Assembly: GCA_018334855.1 (NCBI GenBank)
Contig: JAGXLE010000001.1
Location: forward strand, 1-21,878
Length of the DNA: 21,878 nucleotides
Origin: Desulfobacterales bacterium
GTDB taxonomy: Bacteria; Desulfobacterota; Desulfobacteria; Desulfobacterales; Desulfosalsimonadaceae
Reading direction: 5' to 3'
Shown one piece after another: positions 7,559 to 14,079 of the stretch (position 1 is the first letter of the stretch; the number at the start of each line of letters is the position of its first letter). Below the pieces are notes generated by a model. It worked only from the letters and a program-made list of their open reading frames with translations. It searched no databases and was not told the origin of the DNA. The position numbers and the translations under genes are program-made.

Positions 7559-8836
7559 CTATGGGGCCAGGGCGTCTACTTCGAAGACGTGTCTGCAGTA
7601 CTGACCGCCTGCGCTTTCCGGCAGTATACCTTTTACCAAGAGCCTGCGCCCGTCCGGGCTGAAAACCGGCTGCATGACGGCGGCAAAAACCTCGTCAACG
7701 GGGCGGCCGTCAACAACAATCGTGTATCTGCCGTCTCTTTCCGCTTTGGCGGCCACGTGGCTGCCGTCCGGGCTGAAAACCGGCTGCCAGGCCATGTCGT
7801 TCGGGGTGTCCCAGATTGTGTCGTCTGCCGCTATGTACCATTTGCCGCCTGATTTTCCAACGCAGGCAATGCGGTCCCCGCCGGGACTGTAGACCGGGTC
7901 TGTGGCCAGTTCATTGAAGCGGAGATTCCACGGCTGATCGTCTTCGGCAATGGTCCATCTGCCGAATTCCGGGGCAGTCACTGCTGCTATGCTGTTTCCG
8001 TCCGGGCTGTAAATGTGGTGCCAGAGCTGAAAGTAGCGCCGGTTCCAGATCACTTCCCCGTTTCGCGCAAGGCTCCAGCCTCCGGCCAGTTTTACAGGTG
8101 CGCTGACTGAGCCGTCTGAGGGATGGAACCTGGGCGCCCATACGCATGAATATTGTTTGTCCCAGGTTTTGCCGTTGACTGCAATGGTGTAGTCATAAAG
8201 GCTGGTCCTGACTTCGGCTGCCACTTGGGATCCGTCCCCGGAAAAATCGAGGTCCCATACATTTACGTAATGTGTATCCCAGGCATTTCCGTTTACTGCA
8301 ACAGTAAAACAGCCTTGCTGAAAATTGTCTATATCAGCCTCTGCAAACCTTTTGTCCTGGACCACTGCCGCGATATTTTTCCCGTCCGGGGTCGCTATCA
8401 GGCATGTCAGGGCGAGAAAGCTGTTTTCCCAGGGTATGTCATCTGTGAGGGCAAAATATTTAAGTTCGCTTTGTGCGGCTGCTGTGATGCTGGAGCCTTT
8501 AGTGCTGAAAATCGGGTTCCAGACAAATTCATACCAGTTGTTCCATGTAACCCCGTCCACGGCGACGGTCCACATTGCGGTATCTGAAACCAGGGCGACC
8601 GGGCAGTTTTCCTGGGTAAAACCAAGGCTCCATGCCTTTTCAAAATGCGACTCCCAGGGTTGGCCGTTTACGCAGACGGAGAATTCTTCAGGCCCGGTTT
8701 TTACAATGGCGGCGATTTTTTCCCCGTCGGCACTTACATGGGGCTCTTCCATGTATTCATAGGCCGGGCGCCATTTATCAAAGTCCCCGACTATCCTTCT
8801 GCCCGGCGTCCAGTCCCAATTCTGCCGATCCTGCAT
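7559..8836 (-). CDS. tmcD: TmcD: tryptophan-rich propeller-like subunit of the Tmc complex
   Basis: Soluble 425-residue protein without a signal peptide, probably on the cytoplasmic side with TmcB. It consists of about ten repeats of roughly 38 residues. Each has a form such as VNG-x-W-D-x-x-Y-x-x-V-W followed by PVFSPDG-S-x-VAA, which is the pattern of a WD40/TolB-like beta-propeller built of SPDG turns. Tryptophans are very frequent (WTPGRR, KAWSLGF, VTWNNWYEFVW, TWDKQY, MAWQPVF). No cofactor-binding cysteine motif is seen. It begins the operon, with a G-rich ribosome site (GGGGGG) before the ATG at 8836 and a strong promoter at 8893-8921. In Desulfovibrio, as I recall it, tmcD is the last gene of tmcABCD; here it is first. 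Its biochemical role in the complex is not established. Confidence 0.85.
   Translation of the reverse strand: MQDRQNWDWTPGRRIVGDFDKWRPAYEYMEEPHVSADGEKIAAIVKTGPEEFSVCVNGQPWESHFEKAWSLGFTQENCPVALVSDTAMWTVAVDGVTWNNWYEFVWNPIFSTKGSSITAAAQSELKYFALTDDIPWENSFLALTCLIATPDGKNIAAVVQDKRFAEADIDNFQQGCFTVAVNGNAWDTHYVNVWDLDFSGDGSQVAAEVRTSLYDYTIAVNGKTWDKQYSCVWAPRFHPSDGSVSAPVKLAGGWSLARNGEVIWNRRYFQLWHHIYSPDGNSIAAVTAPEFGRWTIAEDDQPWNLRFNELATDPVYSPGGDRIACVGKSGGKWYIAADDTIWDTPNDMAWQPVFSPDGSHVAAKAERDGRYTIVVDGRPVDEVFAAVMQPVFSPDGRRLLVKGILPESAGGQYCRHVFEVDALAP
7650..7787. repeat. 24-bp direct repeat inside tmcD
   Basis: An identical 24-bp stretch occurs at 7650-7673 and 7764-7787, exactly 114 bp (38 codons) apart. On the minus strand it encodes the QPVFSPDG-type turn of two neighbouring propeller blades. 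The nucleotide identity suggests fairly recent duplication or gene conversion between blades. Confidence 0.85.
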
Positions 8837-8892
8837 TGTTTGCCCCCCGGACTTGCCGTGTGGTTAAATCCCTGATTAAGGAGTGTCCATAT

Positions 8893-8921
8893 AATATACA
8901 CTATATATGGGGGATTATCAA
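8893..8921 (-). promoter_or_regulatory. Strong sigma-70 type promoter of tmcDCBA
   Basis: On the minus strand, TTGATA (8921-8916) and TATATT (8898-8893) are separated by exactly 17 bp. Each hexamer matches 5 of 6 consensus bases. Transcription would start near 8886, giving a leader of about 50 nt before the tmcD ATG. It lies just downstream of the flavodoxin gene, so the tmc operon can be expressed on its own. Confidence 0.72.
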
Positions 8922-8942
8922 GGGTTGAAAAGAAAATCCCGT

Positions 8943-9434
8943 TTATTCGTTTTTTTCAGTGATCAACCCTGCAATTTCGGCGACCCTGGCTCCCAGCCCG
9001 GCCGCATTTTCCAGTGCGCCGTCATCGGGTGCTCCTGTGCAGGCTGTTCCGTAATGACCGGTTGCCGACATTGGATCTCCTGCGATTACCATGCCGTATA
9101 TGAGCAGGCACTGGATGATGGACATCATAGTGGTCTCCTTGCCGCCCGTAGGGTCCCCGGATGTGGCAAAGGCGGCCCCCACCTTGCCTTCCATTTTTTT
9201 CCTGATGCCCACGTAGTCGTCAAAGATTTTTTTGAGTTCCGCGGCCATCACCCCGAAGTAGACAGGCGAGCCTGCGATAACGCCCCGGGAGTTTAAAAAG
9301 TCTTCCTTGGTGACATCTTTTGTTGACTTTATCAGCGCGTTTGCCCCGGCAACCGATTCAACGCCCCGGGCCACGGCTTCGGCCATTTTCCTGGTGTTGC
9401 CCCCCTTGGAATAATAAAGCACCAGTATCTGCAT
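8943..9434 (-). CDS. Flavodoxin / WrbA-like FMN protein
   Basis: Small flavoprotein of 163 residues with the flavodoxin fold, expected to bind FMN and to act in electron transfer or quinone reduction in the cytoplasm. The N-terminal phosphate-binding loop is YYSKGGNTRKMAEAV (8-22). The second FMN loop is GSPVYFGVMAAELKKIFDD, and the third lies near ATSGDPTGGKETT and GDPMSATGHYGTAC. These features resemble WrbA/NADPH-dependent FMN reductase proteins, but it is shorter than WrbA (about 198 residues). A full AAGGAGG site precedes the ATG. It lies 49 bp after an acyl-CoA dehydrogenase gene on the same strand and may be co-transcribed with it. The exact electron partners are unknown. Confidence 0.85.
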   Translation of the reverse strand: MQILVLYYSKGGNTRKMAEAVARGVESVAGANALIKSTKDVTKEDFLNSRGVIAGSPVYFGVMAAELKKIFDDYVGIRKKMEGKVGAAFATSGDPTGGKETTMMSIIQCLLIYGMVIAGDPMSATGHYGTACTGAPDDGALENAAGLGARVAEIAGLITEKNE

Positions 9435-9483
9435 GATTGCCTCCTTTTAGGTTTAAAAAATATAACATTTTTCAGGAGTTGAA

Positions 9484-10641
9484 TCAAAACAGCAGGTTTT
9501 TGCCGGAAAGAACCCCCCGGCCGCTGACAATGCGATTGATCTGGTTTGTGCCTTCAAAAATCTGGGTCAGCTTGGCATCGCGCATCAGTTTTTCTGCTAC
9601 AGATCCTTTCATGTAACCGCTTCCGCCCAGGATTTGGACAGCGTCTGTAGTTGTCTTCATGGCCGCGTCAGATGCAAAGCACTTGGCCGAGGCCGCCTCG
9701 GTTGTACAGCGCCTCTGTTGATCCAGCATCCATCCAAGCTGCAGGTACAGGGCCCGGCAGGCTATAATCTGTTGATACATATCTGAGAGCATGAAGTGTA
9801 TGCCCTGGAAACTTCCTATGGTCTGGCCGAACTGAACCCGTTCATTGGCCCATTTGGCGGCTTCATCAAGGGCGCGCTGGGAAATGGCCGTGCAGATGGC
9901 GGTTATGTTTACCCTGCCCCTGTCCAGGGCCATCATGGCAAGCTTAAAACCCTGGTCCTCTTTACCGATCAGATTTTCTTCTGTCAGTTCCACATCCTCG
10001 AAGAAAAGTTCTGCTACAAACAGCGCCCTGTGGCCCATCTTGTCTTCTATACGGCCTGTTTTGATGCCTGGGGTGTCGCGCGGTACCGCAAAGCATGATA
10101 TGCCTTTGGTTCCTTTTTCCGGGTCCGTGGAAGCGAAAACACACAGAAGGTCGGCGTCCCTGCCGTTGGTGATGTAGCACTTGTTTCCGTTTAGAATATA
10201 TTTATCCCCCTTTTTTTCGGCCCTGGTCTTCATGGCGGCCGCGTCCGAGCCGGCTTCCGGTTCTGTCAGGCAGAAGCAGGCGCTTTTATGCCCCCTGGTC
10301 ATTTCTCCGAGAAATTTTTTCTTCTGCTCTTCTGTTCCGCTCAGTAAAATGGGCGCGGTTGCCAGGTGGGAGATGCCGATCATCTGGCCTATGGCGCAGC
10401 AGTCGTAGTTAAGTGCTTCTGTTACCATGTAGTGGGTCACGTGATCCATTCCTGACCCGCCGTAGGATTCAGGAATGTTTGTATAGAGAAAACCTAGTTC
10501 GTGGGCTTTTTTTAAAATCTCTTCGGGGTAGACCGGATCGGCGTCATATTCGAGAGCGACCGGACGGATCTCATTTGCCGAAAATTCGCGGGCCAGTTCT
10601 ACGAATCTTTTTTGTTCCGCGGTAGGGCTGAAGTCTATCAT
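9484..10641 (-). CDS. Acyl-CoA dehydrogenase (short/branched-chain type, 385 aa)
   Basis: FAD-dependent alpha,beta-oxidation of a short or branched acyl-CoA to the enoyl-CoA, passing electrons to ETF. All family parts are present: the N-terminal helical domain, CFCLTEPEAGSDAAAMKT, ITNG in the middle beta domain, and a C-terminal helical domain with LGGSGYMKGSVAEKLMRDAK. The catalytic base is E363 in IFEGTNQINR, the position used by short-chain, butyryl and glutaryl-type enzymes. Length is typical (about 380). AGAAGGAG lies before the ATG at 10641. The substrate cannot be fixed from motifs alone; butyryl-, isobutyryl- and 2-methylbutyryl-CoA are possible. The flavodoxin-like gene follows, and an inverted repeat lies 75 bp upstream of the start. 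Confidence 0.93.
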   Translation of the reverse strand: MIDFSPTAEQKRFVELAREFSANEIRPVALEYDADPVYPEEILKKAHELGFLYTNIPESYGGSGMDHVTHYMVTEALNYDCCAIGQMIGISHLATAPILLSGTEEQKKKFLGEMTRGHKSACFCLTEPEAGSDAAAMKTRAEKKGDKYILNGNKCYITNGRDADLLCVFASTDPEKGTKGISCFAVPRDTPGIKTGRIEDKMGHRALFVAELFFEDVELTEENLIGKEDQGFKLAMMALDRGRVNITAICTAISQRALDEAAKWANERVQFGQTIGSFQGIHFMLSDMYQQIIACRALYLQLGWMLDQQRRCTTEAASAKCFASDAAMKTTTDAVQILGGSGYMKGSVAEKLMRDAKLTQIFEGTNQINRIVSGRGVLSGKNLLF

Positions 10642-10973
10642 GGTTTTATTCTCCTTCTTAAAATGTTTTTCCGGAGGAGGGTCTGCCTAAACTTAAATCC
10701 TGATTTTGATCATTTATCATTGAATAAAGCGCTGTTCAATGATTTTATCGCCTGACAAATCAACAAGGAGCCTGGATTTCCTGGCATTAGCCTGTTGGAG
10801 CCTGGTTTTTAAGGTTGACAACATGGCCTGATCCGGGGCATCAGTTTTATATAATACCTGCAGCCTGGCAGCAAAGCACAAACCCGGCCGAACTGCCGGG
10901 GCTTATCAGGGCCTGCCTTGAAAAACTGAAAAAGGAAAGATGGACCGATTCGGGTCGGGAAGGAGAAAGTGTT
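10642..10973. other. 332-bp divergent intergenic region
   Basis: This lies between the divergent acyl-CoA dehydrogenase and C_GCAxxG genes. It holds a 9-bp inverted repeat at 10716-10743 and a CCCGGC/GCCGGG hairpin at 10883-10900. There are also a perfect TTGACA at 10815-10820 and a perfect TATAAT at 10850-10855 on the plus strand, but 29 bp apart, so they cannot be one promoter. An open frame continues upstream from 10974 to a TTG at 10815. It has no ribosome site and no family likeness, so I leave it as non-coding. Confidence 0.6.
10716..10743. repeat. 9-bp inverted repeat upstream of acyl-CoA dehydrogenase (candidate operator)
   Basis: ATCATTGAA (10716-10724) and TTCAATGAT (10735-10743) are perfect complements around a 10-nt centre that contains AGCGCT. 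On the minus strand, TTGAAC within it could serve as a -35, so a dimeric repressor bound here would overlap transcription start signals. There is no T-run, so it is not a terminator. Confidence 0.5.
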
Positions 10974-11501
10974 ATGGCGCACAAAAGAGTCGATACCCTA
11001 CAGAAGGCACATGATTACGCAAAAAGACATGAACTGGAAAGCGGCGGATGCGCCCAGTGCTGCCTGGCCGGCATATTTGAGGCCCTCGGCGTGGAAAATG
11101 ATGAAGGGGTTTTTATGGCGGCCACAGGGCTGGCCGACGGGGTAGGGCTTACCGGCGACGGGCACTGCGGCGCACTTTCCGGCGGCGTGATGGCCATCGG
11201 GTATTTTTTCGGCCGCAGTAAAAAAGATTTCGGCAACATGAAAAAGCAGTTAAAGGCCTGTATCCTTGCAAAGAGCCTTCATGATGCTTTTGCGGAAAAA
11301 TACGGCACCTGCAGATGCGCCGATCTGCAGGAAAAACTGGCAGGCCGTTTTTTCAACCTTTACGATCCCGAAGAGATGGAGGCCGCACTGGAGGCCGGCA
11401 TGCCGGAAAAGTGCTCAGACGTGGTCGGAGAAACCGCCCAGATGGCCGCCCACATCATTCTGGCCGAAAAAGACCGGGAGGCGGAGAAGAGTAAAGATTG
11501 A
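10974..11501 (+). CDS. C_GCAxxG_C_C family putative redox-active protein
   Basis: Protein of 175 residues with the conserved cysteine pattern of the C_GCAxxG_C_C family, common in anaerobes and predicted to be redox active; its reaction is not established. Cysteines seen are C26, C29 and C30 (GGCAQCC), C65 in the glycine-rich GDGHCGALSGG, C96, C113 and C115 (GTCRCADL), and C147 (EKCSDVVGETAQMAA). A hydrophobic stretch follows CGALSGG. No signal peptide is visible. The ATG at 10974 follows AAGGAGA and gives normal family length; the frame is open further upstream to 10815 but without support. It stands alone between two minus-strand genes. Its place beside acyl-CoA dehydrogenase and flavodoxin genes fits a redox role but does not prove one. 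Confidence 0.82.
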   Translation: MAHKRVDTLQKAHDYAKRHELESGGCAQCCLAGIFEALGVENDEGVFMAATGLADGVGLTGDGHCGALSGGVMAIGYFFGRSKKDFGNMKKQLKACILAKSLHDAFAEKYGTCRCADLQEKLAGRFFNLYDPEEMEAALEAGMPEKCSDVVGETAQMAAHIILAEKDREAEKSKD

Positions 11502-11585
11502 TCCTTGTTCCGGGCAGTTATACCGTGACTCTTTATCATTTCTTCCGGGGGCGGATCCCGGATCCGGATAGATATCGATAGTTTG

Positions 11586-12734
11586 CTAGAAGCGCTCTAT
11601 AAGCTTGTCTATAAGATAGGAGCTTTCCCTGATGGCCTGTTCGCTAAACGGACCGAACCAGTCTGCTATTTTGTTAAATTCTGATATAAAGCGCTGTTTG
11701 TCGCCTTTTTCCACCATTTCCAGGTTTTCATTTATATTTTGGATATAGTCTTTTAATAGATCGCGACGCTGCTTTGAGGCGAATATAATTTCCGCGTACA
11801 TGGCCGCGTCCTGAGCAAACAGCCGTCCCACCATGCCCAGCTCCAGGCGGTAGATGGGGCTTGAAAATTCCAGGGTGCGCGCGACAGGCACTTTTTTGCG
11901 CTCCACGAACTGGCCGAAGGCAAAGGTGGCGAAATGGCGCAGAGACTGGACAACTGCCATGATATCATCGTGTTCTTCCCCAGATGACGTGACCACGACA
12001 GTCCCCCAGGCGGTGAACTGATCCAGGATCCACTGGCAGGCCTCCTGGTCGCGCCCGGGGGTTGCGACAACGATCTGCTTGTCCAGCGATGACGTGGTGG
12101 GACCGAACAAAGGGTGCAGACCCATTACCGGCCCCTTGTGGGCCCGGGTCATGGCCTGCAGGGGCTCCTGCTTTATGCTGGTAATATCGGCTAATACGGC
12201 CTTTTCCGGCAGGTAAGGAGCCAGTTCATAAATGGTATCAACCGTTTTTTCAATGGGAACCGAGATAATGGCCAGGTCAACGCCGCTGCACAGGGATTCT
12301 GCCCGGTCCCAGTCATTTTTTCCCATCAGCCTGACCCGGTATCCGGACCCGGAAAAGCAGGACTCAAAATATCTGCCCATTTCCCCGTATCCGCCCACGA
12401 TCAGGACATCCGCTCCGGGCTTTATGGCCTTGCGGCTCATCTGTCCGGTCTGCTCCATTCTGGACTGGCGAAGAATGCTTCTGTAGAGTTCCTCTATAAA
12501 ATTCTCGTCCAGCCCGGCTTTCCGGCCCTGGCGGCGCCGCACGGAAATAAGGTCTTCTTCCCTGGCCGGATGGTATACCGGAAGATGATGCTTTTTTTTG
12601 ATCTCCACAATCCGGTTGACCAGTTTCTGCCGCCGTCCCAGCAGGGAAACAATCTGTTCATCGGCTGAATCGATTTTTTTTCGAAGCTCTTCGAGTTCTT
12701 CCTGGTAATTTTCGTTGCTTTGCCGGTCTGTCAT
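11586..12734 (-). CDS. tyrA: Bifunctional chorismate mutase / prephenate dehydrogenase (T-protein)
   Basis: Two enzymes of tyrosine synthesis in one chain: chorismate to prephenate, then NAD-dependent oxidative decarboxylation to 4-hydroxyphenylpyruvate. The chorismate mutase (AroQ type) domain is at about 10-98, with ELRKKIDSADEQIVSLLGRR and VYHPAREEDLI. The dehydrogenase domain begins with the NAD fold VLIVGGYGEMGRYF (110-123). It has DITSIKQEPLQAM and GLHPLFGP with catalytic H207. The C-terminal dimer region includes QSLRHFATFAFG, SSPIYRLELGMVGRLFAQD and FNKIADWFGPF. Length (382) and layout match the enterobacterial TyrA closely. AAGGG precedes the ATG, and a promoter is proposed at 12831-12858. 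It is a stand-alone gene here, with no other aromatic amino acid genes visible. Confidence 0.96.
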   Translation of the reverse strand: MTDRQSNENYQEELEELRKKIDSADEQIVSLLGRRQKLVNRIVEIKKKHHLPVYHPAREEDLISVRRRQGRKAGLDENFIEELYRSILRQSRMEQTGQMSRKAIKPGADVLIVGGYGEMGRYFESCFSGSGYRVRLMGKNDWDRAESLCSGVDLAIISVPIEKTVDTIYELAPYLPEKAVLADITSIKQEPLQAMTRAHKGPVMGLHPLFGPTTSSLDKQIVVATPGRDQEACQWILDQFTAWGTVVVTSSGEEHDDIMAVVQSLRHFATFAFGQFVERKKVPVARTLEFSSPIYRLELGMVGRLFAQDAAMYAEIIFASKQRRDLLKDYIQNINENLEMVEKGDKQRFISEFNKIADWFGPFSEQAIRESSYLIDKLIERF

Positions 12735-12784
12735 TAGTGCTACCCTTAATACACCTTAATGGAAGTAAACCATTCGCTTTCCCC

Positions 12785-12808
12785 GGGGACAGATTTAAAT
12801 TTGTCTCC
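12785..12808. repeat. REP-like 12-bp inverted repeat in the tyrA leader
   Basis: GGGGACAGATTT (12785-12796) and AAATTTGTCTCC (12797-12808) are complementary except at two positions, which would be G-U pairs in RNA read from the plus strand. The repeat adjoins CCCCGGGG (12781-12788). The form resembles the palindromes that accompany REP-associated (RAYT) transposases. That likeness is from memory, and no transposase is nearby. It falls inside the predicted 5' leader of tyrA, so it could also act as an mRNA hairpin. Confidence 0.5.
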
Positions 12809-12830
12809 AATCGCCGCTCACCCCTCCAAA

Positions 12831-12858
12831 ACAATATAGAATCAGAAACGGATGTCAA
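12831..12858 (-). promoter_or_regulatory. Probable sigma-70 promoter of tyrA
   Basis: On the minus strand, TTGACA (12858-12853) is a perfect -35. TATTGT (12836-12831) follows after 16 bp and matches 4 of 6 bases. TATATT at 12838-12833 matches better but is only 14 bp away. The leader would be about 90 nt long. Confidence 0.5.
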
Positions 12859-12969
12859 GAAGAAGCAGTCATTTCAGAGGTCGCCGGAAGGTTATTTTTT
12901 TGCAAAGGCAGATAAATTGCGTTATTGTCAAAATCTGAGCATATAAATCTTTAGAATGCAGGGATGCAT

Positions 12970-14067
12970 ATGAATATGAAAAAGAAACTCTATATCTCTC
13001 TGGCCGCCGGTGTTGTCCTCTCGGCGCTGGGGTTTTATTTCGCCTTTCGCAATGTACCGTTTGACGCGCTGGCAGCAAGCATGGCAGGCATAAATTACCT
13101 CTGGCTTATTCCCGGGGCTGCTATAGGACTGTTTTCATTTGCGGTGCGGGCTCTTCGCTGGCAGGTGATTCTTGGTTCCACCCTGAAGCTTTCGTTTTTT
13201 TCCGCATTTCATCCCCTGATGATCGCTTTTATGATCAATTCCGTTCTGCCGGGTCGCATAGGGGAGCTGGCGCGGCCGGCCATCATCAAGAAACAGGACA
13301 ATGTGCCTTTTTCCCTGGGCATGACCACGATTGCAGCAGAGCGTATCCTTGACGCCATCACGCTTATAGTGCTGTTTGCATGGGTGCTTGCCACTGTGCA
13401 TATCGATCCGGGCCTGCAGACCGAGTTCCGGGGCTACCGGTTGAATTTGGAGAAGCTGGAAAATATTGCTTCCGCAATGGTAAGGGTCTGTATAGCCGTT
13501 GCAGCGGCTGTGATAGTTGTAAGTATTCCCGCTGTTCAGAGGTTTTTAAAACGGGTGATAATAAAGGCGCCCTCCCTGTTTTTTTCCGAGAACAGCCCGA
13601 TTGGAGCAGGGGTGCTTGAAAAATGTTGCCTGCCGCTGACCCGTATAATTGACCATATTGCAGCAGGACTTTCAATGGTGAAGCAGCCCATGAGCCTTTT
13701 ATTATGTGTCGCCTATTCGGCGCTAATATGGCTGCTCCAGGCTGCGGCCCTCTATGTGGCGGCGCTGGGCTTTCCGTCAATAGCTCTGGATTTCAGCGAG
13801 ATGACCGCGGTATTTATTATTATCTGTTTTTTTATAATGCTTCCCTCAGTACCCGGGTACTGGGGTCTCTGGGAGGCCGGGGCGGTGTTTGGCGCCGCAC
13901 TTTTCGGAGTGAGCTCAGAGGCTGCAGCCGGTTTCGGTCTTTTGAGTCATGCCATGATGATATTTCCGGTGATCGGCGTGGGAGTTGTTTCAGCTTTTGT
14001 CACCGGGGTAAGCATACTCGGCATAAGCTATGAAACAAGAAATGAATCCTTGCCAATTGACAGGTAA
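12970..14067 (+). CDS. Flippase-like / UPF0104 membrane protein (LPG synthase TM-domain family)
   Basis: Integral membrane protein of about 365 residues with roughly eight hydrophobic segments. It belongs to the family of the transmembrane part of MprF (lysylphosphatidylglycerol synthase), now often called flippase-like domain proteins. Recognisable parts are AGINYLWLIPGAAIGLFSFAVRALRWQVIL, shown here only as the start of the family's conserved region, and the loop VLPGRIGELARPAIIKKQ. Later parts are TTIAAERILDAI and PSVPGYWGLWEAGAVFG near the C-terminus. The aminoacyl-transferase domain of MprF is absent. The start is uncertain by a few codons: ATGs at 12964, 12970 and 12976, with AGGGA best spaced for 12970. 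It is convergent with the EAL gene, 12 bp apart. The lipid or glycan handled is unknown. Confidence 0.85.
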   Translation: MNMKKKLYISLAAGVVLSALGFYFAFRNVPFDALAASMAGINYLWLIPGAAIGLFSFAVRALRWQVILGSTLKLSFFSAFHPLMIAFMINSVLPGRIGELARPAIIKKQDNVPFSLGMTTIAAERILDAITLIVLFAWVLATVHIDPGLQTEFRGYRLNLEKLENIASAMVRVCIAVAAAVIVVSIPAVQRFLKRVIIKAPSLFFSENSPIGAGVLEKCCLPLTRIIDHIAAGLSMVKQPMSLLLCVAYSALIWLLQAAALYVAALGFPSIALDFSEMTAVFIIICFFIMLPSVPGYWGLWEAGAVFGAALFGVSSEAAAGFGLLSHAMMIFPVIGVGVVSAFVTGVSILGISYETRNESLPIDR

Positions 14068-14079
14068 GACGGCGCTTTA

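Noticed and set aside
8877..8890. A 14-bp sequence (TAAGGAGTGTCCAT) repeated at 21604-21617
   Set aside because: About one 14-mer repeat is expected by chance in a window of this size, and the two copies lie in opposite orientation to the genes they precede.
10815..10855. Perfect TTGACA and perfect TATAAT on the plus strand upstream of the C_GCAxxG gene
   Set aside because: They are 29 bp apart, too far for a sigma-70 promoter, and neither has a good partner at 16-18 bp. The TATAAT alone may still be a -10.
10815..10973. Upstream extension of the C_GCAxxG gene to a TTG start
   Set aside because: No ribosome site at the TTG, no family likeness in the extra 53 residues, and a strong AAGGAGA site directly before the ATG at 10974.
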